DNA from: Gammaproteobacteria bacterium
Lineage (GTDB): Bacteria; Pseudomonadota; Gammaproteobacteria; Chromatiales; Chromatiaceae
Reading direction: 5' to 3'
NCBI GenBank assembly: GCA_009929855.1
Contig: RZZN01000031.1
Location: 1-48,292 of the forward strand
DNA length: 48,292 nt
The translations under genes were made by a program, and so were the position numbers. This document shows, in pieces, positions 9,361-17,670 of the stretch. Position 1 is the stretch's first letter. Each line of letters starts with the position of its first letter. The notes under the pieces are model-generated. The model searched no databases, had not been told where the DNA came from, and was given only the letters and a program-made list of their open reading frames with translations.

Positions 9361-9393
9361 CGACTGCCGGATCTTTCAGGGGCAGAGGGTATC
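9361..9393 (+). repeat. Fragment duplicating part of vgrG
   Basis: Bases 9361-9393 match vgrG bases 9730-9762 at 29 of 33 positions by eye; both begin CGACTGCCGGATCTT. The copy lies in the 206-base gap just upstream of the vgrG start and is out of its coding context. It looks like the remnant of a second vgrG left by recombination. Confidence 0.6.
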
Positions 9394-9409
9394 AAGAGAG
9401 GGCTATCTC

Positions 9410-11659
9410 ATGATCGCAACTCAGTCGAATCGCACGATTACGGTCGATACGGTGCTGGGTCCGGATGTGCTGCTGCTCGCGGCGGTGCAGGCGACCGAGC
9501 GGTTGAGCCAGCCCTTCGAGTATGACCTGGAGCTGCTCAGCGAGCGCATCGATGTCCCTGCCAATGACCTGCTGGGCACGCCGGCGACGGTCGCGCTGCG
9601 GCTCGCCTCGGGTGGGCAGCGTTTTTTCAACGGCTATATCAATCGGTTCTCGCAGATCGGTTGGGATGGGGCCTATGCGCGTTATCGCGCCACGCTGGTG
9701 CCCTGGTTGTGGCTGCTCTCGCGTACCGCCGACTGCCGGATCTTCCAGGAGCAGAGCGTACCCGACATCGTGAAGTCGATCTTCCGAGAGCATGGCTTCA
9801 GCGATTTCGAGGAGCGTCTCTCCGGAAGCTATCGACACTGGACCTACTGCGTCCAATATCGCGAGACCGATCTGAATTTCATTCAGCGTCTGCTCGAGCA
9901 CGAAGGGATCTATTACTTTCACGAGCATCGCGACGGCAAGCACAGCCTGGTGCTCGCCGATAGCTACAGCGCACACTCGCCCGCGCCAGGTTATGAGGAG
10001 GTCGTCTTTTATCCACCCGGTCAGGAGCCCACGCCGGATCACGAGCGCATCCATGAGTGGAGCGTGGCGCACGAGGTCCGACCCGGGGCCTTCGCCCACA
10101 CCGCATTCGATTTCACTGCACCGCGCAAGGATCTGCTCGCGCGCCGCAGCGCCCCCAAAGGCCACGCCCTGGCCGAGGAGGAGGTCTTCGAGTTTCTCAA
10201 CGACTATACCGAGGGTGACGAGGGCGAGAGCTATGCCCGCATTCGGCTCGAGGAGCGTCTCGCCGACCAGGAGCTCGCGCGAGCGGACGGCAATGCCCGG
10301 GGTCTGACCTGCGGTGGTCTCTTCACCCTCAAGGAGCATCCCCGCTCGGATCAGAACCGCGAGTATCTGATCCTCTCGGCGAGCTATCGGCTGCAGTCGG
10401 ATGACTACGGATCGGTCGACGCTGCACCTGGGGAGTGCCCGGTCTATGGCTGCCACCTGACCGCGATCGATGCTCAGGTCCCCTATCGTCCGCCTTGCCG
10501 GACGCCCAAACCGCTGGTGCAGGGCCCCCAGACCGCCATCGTCGTCGGCAAGTCGGGCGAGGAGATCTGGACCGATCGATATGGCCGGGTGAAGGTGCAG
10601 TTCCATTGGGATCGCTACGGTAAGGAGGATGAGAACAGCTCCTGCTGGGTGCGGGTCTCTCATCCCTGGGCGGGCAAGAACTGGGGCGCGGTGGCGCTCC
10701 CGCGGATCGGCCAGGAGGTGGTGGTGAGCTTCTTGGAGGGTGATCCAGACCGACCCTTGATCACCGGGCGGGTCTACAACGGTGATTCCATGCCGCCCTA
10801 TGACCTGCCGGCCAACCAGACTCAGAGCGGCATCAAGAGCCGCAGCAGCAAGGGCGGGAGCGGCTCCAACTTCAACGAGATCCGCATGGAGGACAAGATC
10901 GGCGAGGAGGAGCTCTTCATCCATGCCGAGCGCAATCAGACCATCGAGGTCGAGGCCGACGAGTCGCATTGGGTGGGGCATGATCGTACCAAGCAGGTCG
11001 ACAACGACGAGACCACCACCATCGGCAACAACCGCACCGAGTCGGTCGGCGTCGACGAGACCATCGATATCGGCGCCAATCGCACCGAGACGGTCGGTGC
11101 CAACGAGGACATCAGCATCGGCGCCAATCGCACCGAGAGCGTCGGCGCCAATGAGGACATCAGCATCGGCGCCAACCGCACCGAGACCGTCGGGGCCAAC
11201 GAGTTGGTCAAGATCGGCGCCAACCGGACATTGGATGTCGGCGCCTCCGAGACGGTCAAGGTCGGCGCGAGCCGCACGGAGCAGATCGGCGCGAGCCTGA
11301 CGCAGAGCGTCGGTGGGAGTGTCAACCTCAGCTCGGGCGGGCCATTCACGATCAACGCGACCGGCGGGATGACCGTCATCGCGCCGGGCGGAACCAAGAT
11401 CATCGATTTTGAGTTGAATCAGGTCGGCGGAACGATCAAGGAAGGCTATGCATCCAAGATGGATTTCAATGGGGCTGTCATGGAGATGAATGGTCTCAAG
11501 GCCGAGGTGACGGGCTCGACCAACGCCGCCGTTGGTCTGAAATTCGAGAAGGTCGGGGCCGATATGAGCGCCGGGAGCTTGAATGATCAGAAATTCGCGT
11601 TGACCATGCTCTCCGAGGCGACCGGCATCGACATGGCGACCCTCAAGATCCTCATGTAA
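9410..11659 (+). CDS. vgrG: T6SS spike protein VgrG (TssI)
   Basis: A 749-residue VgrG, the trimeric spike that caps the Hcp tube and carries effectors. Residues 1-380 are the gp27-like base (RLSQPFEYDLELLSE, RETDLNFIQRLLEHEGIYYFHEH). About 388-470 is the gp5-like OB fold (DRYGRVKVQFHWDR, SHPWAGKNWGAVALPRIGQEV). About 525-640 is a needle of 16-residue repeats of the form IGANRTESVGANED. The last 110 residues show no known enzymatic domain, so this is probably not an evolved effector VgrG. An AGAGAGG site precedes the ATG. The adaptor and tip genes downstream are its expected partners. Confidence 0.96.
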   Translation: MIATQSNRTITVDTVLGPDVLLLAAVQATERLSQPFEYDLELLSERIDVPANDLLGTPATVALRLASGGQRFFNGYINRFSQIGWDGAYARYRATLVPWLWLLSRTADCRIFQEQSVPDIVKSIFREHGFSDFEERLSGSYRHWTYCVQYRETDLNFIQRLLEHEGIYYFHEHRDGKHSLVLADSYSAHSPAPGYEEVVFYPPGQEPTPDHERIHEWSVAHEVRPGAFAHTAFDFTAPRKDLLARRSAPKGHALAEEEVFEFLNDYTEGDEGESYARIRLEERLADQELARADGNARGLTCGGLFTLKEHPRSDQNREYLILSASYRLQSDDYGSVDAAPGECPVYGCHLTAIDAQVPYRPPCRTPKPLVQGPQTAIVVGKSGEEIWTDRYGRVKVQFHWDRYGKEDENSSCWVRVSHPWAGKNWGAVALPRIGQEVVVSFLEGDPDRPLITGRVYNGDSMPPYDLPANQTQSGIKSRSSKGGSGSNFNEIRMEDKIGEEELFIHAERNQTIEVEADESHWVGHDRTKQVDNDETTTIGNNRTESVGVDETIDIGANRTETVGANEDISIGANRTESVGANEDISIGANRTETVGANELVKIGANRTLDVGASETVKVGASRTEQIGASLTQSVGGSVNLSSGGPFTINATGGMTVIAPGGTKIIDFELNQVGGTIKEGYASKMDFNGAVMEMNGLKAEVTGSTNAAVGLKFEKVGADMSAGSLNDQKFALTMLSEATGIDMATLKILM
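11005..11325 (+). repeat. Tandem 48-base repeats encoding the VgrG needle
   Basis: At least five 16-residue units (two half-units IGANRTEx and VGANEDxx) run in tandem. Two adjacent units, 11110-11157 and 11158-11205, are nearly identical in DNA sequence, so the number of units could change by slippage or recombination. Confidence 0.8.
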
Positions 11660-11673
11660 CCGTCCATCCCCAG

Positions 11674-14310
11674 ATGCGTACCGTCAAGCCACTGTCCGCC
11701 TCGCTCCTGACGCGTCCATTCGAGCATGGCGGGCGTTTCATGCTCGGCGTCTCGGTCATCCTGTTCTCGACCCTGGGACGCGCGAGCCGGCTCCTGACCG
11801 AGCAGGCGCTGTGGCCGTTCTGGGCGAGTCGTCCCGAATCCCAGGGACCCTTGGAGGAGGGTTATCCGCGTCCGCGGGCCGAATATCTGGTCGGCGGGAC
11901 CGCCTTCACTCGTCCGGATCGACCACGGGCCTGTCGGGTGCGGGCCCAAGTCGGCGATCTCGTCAAGGAGCTGGTGGTCTGGGGGCCGCGCTTCTGGGAG
12001 GGCGAGCGAGCCTCGGTCCCGCTGCCCTTCGAGCGACTGGCGCTCGACTGGACCCAGACCTATGGCGGCGAGGATGTTCCCGCCAACCCCGTCGGCATGG
12101 GGCGCAGCGACAGCGCGATCGAGGGCACCCGCATGCGTCTGCTCCCGCGGGTCGAATATCCCGACCAGCCCTTGACCAGCCCGAGCGGTCCCGGTCGCCC
12201 GGCCGGTTTCGGACCTCTGGATCAGACCTGGTCGACCCGGGCCGCCAAGCGCGGGACCTATGACCAGGCCTGGCTGGAGCAGGATTATCCGGGGCTGGCC
12301 CGGGATCTGGACGGGAGCTTTTTCAATCTGGCCCCGGAGGACCAGCAGCAGGCCAAGCCCTTCCGCGGGGACGAGGTCTATGCGCTCGACCTCATGCACC
12401 CCGAGCTCGATCGGATCGAGGGTGTCCTGCCCGGGCTGGCCACGCGGGTGTTCGCCACGAGACGCATGGCGGCGGGCGAGACCTTCGAGGAGCTCGCCAT
12501 GTCGCTCAAGACGCTCTGGTTTTTCCCGGAGGAAGAGCGTCTGATCCAGATCTTTCAAGGCTGGATGCGGATCGACGAGGATGATGCAGCGGATGTTCAG
12601 ACCCTGCTTGCCGCCGTCGAGCGGCTTGGCGAGACCCGTCCGCCCGAGCATTATCGTGCCGTGCAGGGGCGTCGACGCGATCCGGACCAGGGTGCGCTGG
12701 AGTCGCTGCGCGAGTCCGACCTGATGCCGGCGGATCTCGCGGTGTCGCTCTTCGATCCGCCGGACCAGCCAAGCCCGGCCTATGAGCGCGCCATGCGCCG
12801 CGCCGCGCGGGAGCGTGCCGAGGCACGCGCACTGGTCGCGTCCCATGGTCTGGACCCGGACGAGCATGGCCCGCCGGCCGAGCTCCCCGAGCCACCGCGG
12901 ATTCGCACCCTCGATGATCTGATCGCGGTGCGCAAAGGCATGGAGGCCGAGTCAGCCGCGCTCCCCGCGCGCCTGGCGCAGGAGAAGCGCCGTGCCCTGG
13001 ACGGGGTCCGCGCGGTCGCGGCCCGCGAGGGCGTGGACATGGCGCTCATCGAGCGCGAGATGAGCGGCGAGCTGACGCGGGGTCCGCCGCGGCCGCGCGC
13101 CGAGTCCTTGATCGCCGAGCTGACCCGCTTGGCCGAGGAGGGGCGCGGGCAGGGCTCGGACGTAGCCGAGCTGGAGCAGATGCTGGCCGATCCGCAGGTG
13201 CTGGCGCGTTGGCGCGAGGGTGATCGCCAACAGCTCGCGGCCTACCAGTCCACCGGGCATCACCAACGGCCGCCCGACCCCCTGGCCGAATCCGCCCGGG
13301 CCGAGCTGCGCGCGCGTGTCCAGACCGAGCTCGCGCGCGGTGGCTCGCTCGCGGGCTGGGACCTGACCCGGGCCGATCTGAGCCGCATGGACCTGCGCGG
13401 TGCCGATCTGACCGGTGCGCTCCTGGAAGCGGCCGATCTCAGCGGTGCGCGGCTCGATCGGGCCAAGCTGAGCCGGGCCATGCTGGCCCATGCCCGGCTG
13501 ATCGGCACCCGTCTGGTGGACGCGGATCTGCGCGAGTGCAACCTGGGCGCGGCCCAGATCGCACGCGCCGATCTGAGCGGAGCGGACCTCGGCGAGGCCA
13601 TCCTGGAGCTTGCCCGACTGAGCAGCTCCAGCCTGCACGGCGCTCGGATCGAGGGTCTGCGTCTGACCGGTGCCGAGATCGTCGCGGTCGACTTCTCGGC
13701 GACCCATGCCGAATCGACGGTGCTCTGGCGCGCGACCGACCTGCGGGGTTGCTCCTTCGCCGGGATCCGCTATGCCCAGGCGGTCTTCCAGGATTGCGAC
13801 CTCGATGAGACCGATTTCAGCGGTGCCGCCATCACCAAGGGTGCCTTCGTCGGAATCCGGGCCAAGGGCGTCCGTTTTCGTGATCTGAGCCTGGGAACCG
13901 GCTGTTTCGCCTTGGCCTGCCGGCTCGATGAGGCCGATTTCAGCGGTGCCCGTCTGAGCGAGGTCTCCTTTCGCGAGGCCAGTCTGCGTGGCGCGGATTT
14001 CTCGGGGGCCGAGCTGCGCGGCTGTGACTTCAGCAGCTGCGACCTGCGCGAGTCGCGCTTCTATGCCGCGGATGCGCGCGGTGCCCGACTGGTGCGTGCG
14101 GATCTCGGCGGTGCCGATCTCGGGAGCTGCAATCTGGCCGGGGCGGTCCTGCAACATGCGCGGCTCGATCACACCGAGCTGTCCCATGCCAATCTGCACG
14201 AGGCCGATCTGGCGCGGGTGCGGGTCGGCCCCGGGGTGCAGTTCGAGGGGGCGATCTTCACCCGGGCCCGGACACGTCCGCGCCATCGTCCGCCCGAGCG
14301 ACCGAGCTGA
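11674..14310 (+). CDS. DUF2169 T6SS adaptor fused to pentapeptide repeats
   Basis: An 878-residue protein. Residues 1 to about 320 are a DUF2169 domain (ARPRAEYLVGGTAF-like segment, ERLALDWTQTYGGED, ANPVGMG). Residues about 330-540 are charged and helical; from about 550 to the end it is a long pentapeptide-repeat solenoid (A(D/N)LSG-type units such as GADLTGALLEAADLSGA). DUF2169 proteins in Agrobacterium act as chaperone/adaptors that stabilise a T6SS effector and load it on VgrG. The gene starts 14 bases after vgrG and overlaps the next gene by one base, supporting a single cargo-loading operon. The pentapeptide part may be a binding scaffold; its partner is unknown. Confidence 0.85.
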   Translation: MRTVKPLSASLLTRPFEHGGRFMLGVSVILFSTLGRASRLLTEQALWPFWASRPESQGPLEEGYPRPRAEYLVGGTAFTRPDRPRACRVRAQVGDLVKELVVWGPRFWEGERASVPLPFERLALDWTQTYGGEDVPANPVGMGRSDSAIEGTRMRLLPRVEYPDQPLTSPSGPGRPAGFGPLDQTWSTRAAKRGTYDQAWLEQDYPGLARDLDGSFFNLAPEDQQQAKPFRGDEVYALDLMHPELDRIEGVLPGLATRVFATRRMAAGETFEELAMSLKTLWFFPEEERLIQIFQGWMRIDEDDAADVQTLLAAVERLGETRPPEHYRAVQGRRRDPDQGALESLRESDLMPADLAVSLFDPPDQPSPAYERAMRRAARERAEARALVASHGLDPDEHGPPAELPEPPRIRTLDDLIAVRKGMEAESAALPARLAQEKRRALDGVRAVAAREGVDMALIEREMSGELTRGPPRPRAESLIAELTRLAEEGRGQGSDVAELEQMLADPQVLARWREGDRQQLAAYQSTGHHQRPPDPLAESARAELRARVQTELARGGSLAGWDLTRADLSRMDLRGADLTGALLEAADLSGARLDRAKLSRAMLAHARLIGTRLVDADLRECNLGAAQIARADLSGADLGEAILELARLSSSSLHGARIEGLRLTGAEIVAVDFSATHAESTVLWRATDLRGCSFAGIRYAQAVFQDCDLDETDFSGAAITKGAFVGIRAKGVRFRDLSLGTGCFALACRLDEADFSGARLSEVSFREASLRGADFSGAELRGCDFSSCDLRESRFYAADARGARLVRADLGGADLGSCNLAGAVLQHARLDHTELSHANLHEADLARVRVGPGVQFEGAIFTRARTRPRHRPPERPS

Positions 14311-15386
14311 TGGCCGAGATGGACCGTGCGACCATCGAGCGTCTGGCCCGGGATGCCGATCTCCTGAGCGGTGCGACACTGCGCGGGCTCGACCTGCGCG
14401 GCGCGGATCTAGCGGCACTGCGGCTCGATCACTGCGTGCTCGATGGGGTCGATCTCGGTGGTGCGGACCTGACCGACTGTCAATTCACCCATTGCAGTCT
14501 GAGCGGCTGTGGGTTCGCCGCCGCCCGTCTTGCGGGCACCCTGTTCCATGCCTCGGAGCTGCGAACGGTCTCCTTTGCCGAGGCCAGTATCGAGAATGCC
14601 AACTGGCATGAATGCCGTTTGGAGGCCGTGGCCTTCGACCGGGTGAGGCTGAGCCGGGCCGTCTTCAGCGGGAGTCGGCTCGCCAAGATCGGCTTTCGCG
14701 AGTCCCGGATCGAGCAGCTCGTCATGGCCAATCTGGACTCTGGTCCGCTGGATTTCACTGACGCCCAGCTGGAGCGGAGCGTCCTGCTCGAATGCGATCT
14801 GCGCCAGGCCGATTTCACCGGGGCGAGCTTCGTCACCCTGGTCTTCAACAAGAGCAACCTGGCCGGGCAGCGCTTCGCTGGTCAGGCATTCGAGGTCGTC
14901 CAATTCAGCGAGGCCGATCTGACCGGCTGTGATTTCAGCCATGCGCGGATTCGACAAGGCAACTTCACCTCGGCGCGGCTCCAGGGGGCAGGCTTCGGCG
15001 GGGCCCTGGCGAGGGGCGCGATCTTTTTACAGGCCGATCTGGAGGGAGCCGATTTCAGTGGGGCTGATCTGACCCAAGCGATCTGGCAGGGCGCGCGGGC
15101 CGCGGGCGCGTCTTTTGTGCGTGCCAATCTCTATCAGGGGAACTTTCTGTCGGCGGATCTCGGCAAGGCCGATCTGCGTGGTGCCGACCTGACCTATGCC
15201 GACCTCTCGCGGGCCAATCTCGAAGGGGCCGATCTGACCGGGGCGACACTCTTTCGCGCCAAGCTGCACCGGGTGCGCGACCGCGACGCCCGCTTCACCG
15301 ACCGTGCGCGCGCCCTCGGCGAGGATCCCGAGCAGCTCGCCGCCGAGGCCTGGCGCCCGCGGCCCCGTCCCGACTCGGGTGTCTGA
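14310..15386 (+). CDS. Pentapeptide-repeat protein
   Basis: A 358-residue protein made almost wholly of pentapeptide repeats (RGADL, GADLT, SGADL, LEGADLTGATL), predicted to fold as a right-handed quadrilateral beta-helix. It has no signal peptide or membrane segment. Its ATG overlaps the stop of the DUF2169 gene (TGATG), so the two are translationally coupled, and its repeats resemble those of the DUF2169 C-terminus, suggesting duplication. Paired DUF2169/pentapeptide genes next to vgrG are a recurring arrangement. A structural adaptor role is inferred; no catalytic motif is visible. Confidence 0.85.
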   Translation: MAEMDRATIERLARDADLLSGATLRGLDLRGADLAALRLDHCVLDGVDLGGADLTDCQFTHCSLSGCGFAAARLAGTLFHASELRTVSFAEASIENANWHECRLEAVAFDRVRLSRAVFSGSRLAKIGFRESRIEQLVMANLDSGPLDFTDAQLERSVLLECDLRQADFTGASFVTLVFNKSNLAGQRFAGQAFEVVQFSEADLTGCDFSHARIRQGNFTSARLQGAGFGGALARGAIFLQADLEGADFSGADLTQAIWQGARAAGASFVRANLYQGNFLSADLGKADLRGADLTYADLSRANLEGADLTGATLFRAKLHRVRDRDARFTDRARALGEDPEQLAAEAWRPRPRPDSGV

Positions 15387-15428
15387 GGCTCATGCCTCGT
15401 TTAGCCCGCTCAACCATTCACGTCGAGT

Positions 15429-15445
15429 CCGGCTTCCCGAGCCGG
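15429..15445 (+). other. Small hairpin before the DUF3540 gene
   Basis: Six-bp stem CCGGCT / AGCCGG with a five-base loop in the 82-base gap after the pentapeptide gene. It has no T tract and ends 23 bases before the next start. It could be a processing or attenuation site, or chance. Confidence 0.25.
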
Positions 15446-15468
15446 GCCCATGACCAGAGGAGAAGCCC

Positions 15469-16134
15469 ATGGATGCCTTGAGATCCGATCAGCCGAGCGC
15501 GCTGCGACCACAGCCGATGCACCTGGAGGGCGAGGTTCTTGAGGTGGGGGAGGGCGCGACCTGCTCCATTCAGACCGCGAGCGGCGTCCTGCGGGCGCGG
15601 CGTGCACTCAGCTGTCTGGTCTGGCCGGAGATCGGCGACCGGGTCTTGGTGACTCAGGGACTCCATGACGAGACCTTCCTGATCGCCATCCTGGAGCGTC
15701 GCGCGGCCGGACCGCTGCGTCTGGTGCTGCCGGGCGAGACCAGGGTCGAGGTCGCCGAGGGGGCAGGTCTGAGCCTGCGGGTCGAAGGGCCGCTCGCGCT
15801 CGGCTCGCGCTCTCGACTGAGTGCCGAGAGCCCGGAGGTCTCGCTCAGGGCCGCGCGTCTGACCCTGGTCGGGGGCCGGCTCACGCTGATCGCACGCGAG
15901 GCACTGGCCGCCTTGCGCTCCAGTCGCTTGATCGGCGATCTGGTCGAGGCGACCGCCGAGCGCTTGAATCTCAGTCTCGATCAGTCCCGGCGCAGGGTCC
16001 GGGACCTGGATCAGGTCCATGCCGGGACGGTCGAGATCCGCGCCGAGCAGGTCACGCGACTGAGCTCGGAGACACTGCTCGCCGACGCACGTCGTCTGGT
16101 CAAGATCGACGGCGAGCAGATCCATCTGGGTTAG
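15469..16134 (+). CDS. DUF3540 family T6SS-associated protein
   Basis: A 221-residue protein matching DUF3540, a family found beside DUF2169 and DUF4150 genes in T6SS cargo clusters. The N-terminal half is beta-rich (EGEVLEVGEGATCSIQTASG, LVWPEIGDRVLVTQ) and resembles a small OB or spike-like fold; the C-terminal half has regular strand-forming segments (SLRAARLTLVGGRLTL) ending EIRAEQVTRLSSETLLADA. A GAGGAGAA ribosome site is present. The repeated beta pattern suggests it forms part of a spike extension between VgrG and the PAAR-like tip; this is inference from fold pattern and position. Confidence 0.8.
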   Translation: MDALRSDQPSALRPQPMHLEGEVLEVGEGATCSIQTASGVLRARRALSCLVWPEIGDRVLVTQGLHDETFLIAILERRAAGPLRLVLPGETRVEVAEGAGLSLRVEGPLALGSRSRLSAESPEVSLRAARLTLVGGRLTLIAREALAALRSSRLIGDLVEATAERLNLSLDQSRRRVRDLDQVHAGTVEIRAEQVTRLSSETLLADARRLVKIDGEQIHLG

Positions 16135-16146
16135 GAGGTCTGAACG

Positions 16147-16542
16147 ATGTTCGCCAATGCGCAGATGATGGGCACGGACACCGGCTTCCCCGATGTCTGT
16201 CTCACCCCCAGCCCGGTGGGTCCGGTGCCCGTCCCCTACCCGAACATCGCCATGGGCCCCATGGCGGTGCCCAATGTCCCCAATATCCTCTTTGCCGCGA
16301 CGCCCGCGCACAATCTCGGGACCACCATCCCCATGACCAACGGTGACAATGCGGGCTTGGCCACGGGGGTGGCCTCGGGCACCGTCATGGGACCCTCTCG
16401 TCACCTGACCGGCGCCTTCTCGGTGCTGATCAAGGGGATGCCGGCCAGTCGGATGACCAGCATGTCGCTGCAGAACAATACCAATGCCCCTGGTTGTCGC
16501 GTCGTGCCGAGCCAGACCAAGGTCCTGATCCTGGCGCCATAG
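16147..16542 (+). CDS. DUF4150 PAAR-like tip protein
   Basis: A 131-residue PAAR-like protein of the DUF4150 family, which sharpens the VgrG spike and often carries or binds effectors. Characteristic segments are the start FANAQMMGTDTGFPDVCLTPSP, PVPYPNIA, the ATPAHNLGTTIPMTNGD turn and TSMSLQNNTNAPG. It has no C-terminal toxin extension, so it is a stand-alone tip. A near-perfect AGGAGGT site overlaps the upstream stop codon. It is followed 37 bases later by the putative effector, the usual position for cargo. Confidence 0.9.
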   Translation: MFANAQMMGTDTGFPDVCLTPSPVGPVPVPYPNIAMGPMAVPNVPNILFAATPAHNLGTTIPMTNGDNAGLATGVASGTVMGPSRHLTGAFSVLIKGMPASRMTSMSLQNNTNAPGCRVVPSQTKVLILAP

Positions 16543-16579
16543 GTGTGTCGTTAATCAATCCAGTTTGCAGGAGGTAATC

Positions 16580-17578
16580 ATGCTGGTTCGTGCGCGTACC
16601 ATGGACGCCTGCCGCGTCTACCGTTTCGAGGGTGGGGTGTCGGCCTGGACGATCGCCAAGTCGGTCGGGCTCGGTGGAGTCAATCGAAAGGAGGATGTCC
16701 TGACGATCCAAACGCTGCTGAATCGTATTGCCGTGGTTGACGGTGGCCCGCTACCGCCATTACAAGAGGACAGTCTGATTGGCCCGAAAACCATGGGCGC
16801 GATCAGGCACTTTCAGCAGTGGCACCAACTCGTTGCCGATGCGAGGGTCGACCCTTCTGGGCCGACGCTCAAAAGGATGAATGAGTTGCCCAAACGTGCA
16901 CTGGCCGAGCGCAACGCGGCGCTCCTGAGCCGTCTGGCCGCGTCGATGCCCGATCTCATTGCCATGGCCAAGAGCGCGCAGCGCATCGCGGAGGCGGCAA
17001 TCGATCATCTTCAGCTTGGTACGGCTAGTTTGACGGGGACGCAACGTCCTTACCAACTGGCCGACCTGTACTTCGCGTTTGGTCAACAGTCTCAATCCCA
17101 GACCCTGCTCGAGCTTCGATTCATTCGAGCCACCTTTGTCCGTGTGGGCAGCGTCCTGACTTCGCGGCATCCGTCTGTCTTCGGTGGGAATCCTTTCGGA
17201 GTGTCAATCTTTACGATCGATCCGCTGGGTAAGGATTGGATGGCCTACAGCGTGATGCAGGCTGGTGATGAGCGTCGGGAGATCCCGGAGGTGCACTCCG
17301 GCCACGTGTACCTCTGTAGGTCGCTCGATCAGGTCTTGAACGAGGACTTATTCAAGCACATCATGTTTCACGAGATGATTCATTTCGTCGACGACGAAAG
17401 CAAGGAGCGTCAGATCATCGATCACGGCTACAAGGAACATGCCTTGAAGCTGACGCATCAACTGCGTATGCACAACGCAGACAATTATGCCTTGTTTGCG
17501 TCTCATGCCTGGTTTGGTCGGGCGCGTCTGGTGGCGAGTCAACCGAGCCTGGCAGGACTCATCCCAAATCATTTGTGA
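16580..17578 (+). CDS. Putative T6SS effector: PG-binding-like domain plus M35-like zinc metallopeptidase
   Basis: A 332-residue protein. Residues about 20-85 resemble a peptidoglycan-binding domain (NRKEDVLTIQTLLN, IGPKTMGAIRHFQQ). Residues about 160-315 look like an aspzincin/M35 metallopeptidase: zinc motif HEMIH (264-268), possible third ligand Asp281 in a DHGY segment, and HNADNYALFA (298-306), matching the family's NADxYxxFA. An AGGAGGT site sits five bases before ATG 16580; a TTG 15 bases upstream is less likely. There is no signal peptide, fitting delivery by T6SS. It ends the cargo operon after the DUF4150 tip. No immunity gene follows. Substrate is unknown. Confidence 0.75.
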   Translation: MLVRARTMDACRVYRFEGGVSAWTIAKSVGLGGVNRKEDVLTIQTLLNRIAVVDGGPLPPLQEDSLIGPKTMGAIRHFQQWHQLVADARVDPSGPTLKRMNELPKRALAERNAALLSRLAASMPDLIAMAKSAQRIAEAAIDHLQLGTASLTGTQRPYQLADLYFAFGQQSQSQTLLELRFIRATFVRVGSVLTSRHPSVFGGNPFGVSIFTIDPLGKDWMAYSVMQAGDERREIPEVHSGHVYLCRSLDQVLNEDLFKHIMFHEMIHFVDDESKERQIIDHGYKEHALKLTHQLRMHNADNYALFASHAWFGRARLVASQPSLAGLIPNHL

Positions 17579-17670
17579 GCGACGGCCATTCACTGGACCT
17601 ATCGTCTTCCAGGGTCGCTTCAAGGTTGGTACGGGCAGGTATCGGGAGACACCGATCTCGGCCATAGGCA

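Noticed and set aside
9392-10981. Long open frame (529 codons) on the minus strand opposite vgrG
   Set aside because: It mirrors vgrG codons in high-G+C DNA, has no family motif and lies wholly under a certain gene.
11005-11325. Regular repeats resembling a CRISPR-like array
   Set aside because: The repeats are contiguous, in frame with vgrG and without spacers.
12952-14418. Minus-strand open frame of 488 codons with repeated IGTAQI-like units
   Set aside because: The repeats are the reverse complement of the pentapeptide-repeat codons; not an independent gene.
17641-17656. Five-bp hairpin ATCGG/CCGAT downstream of the OmpA-like gene
   Set aside because: Too weak and without a T tract to be called a terminator.
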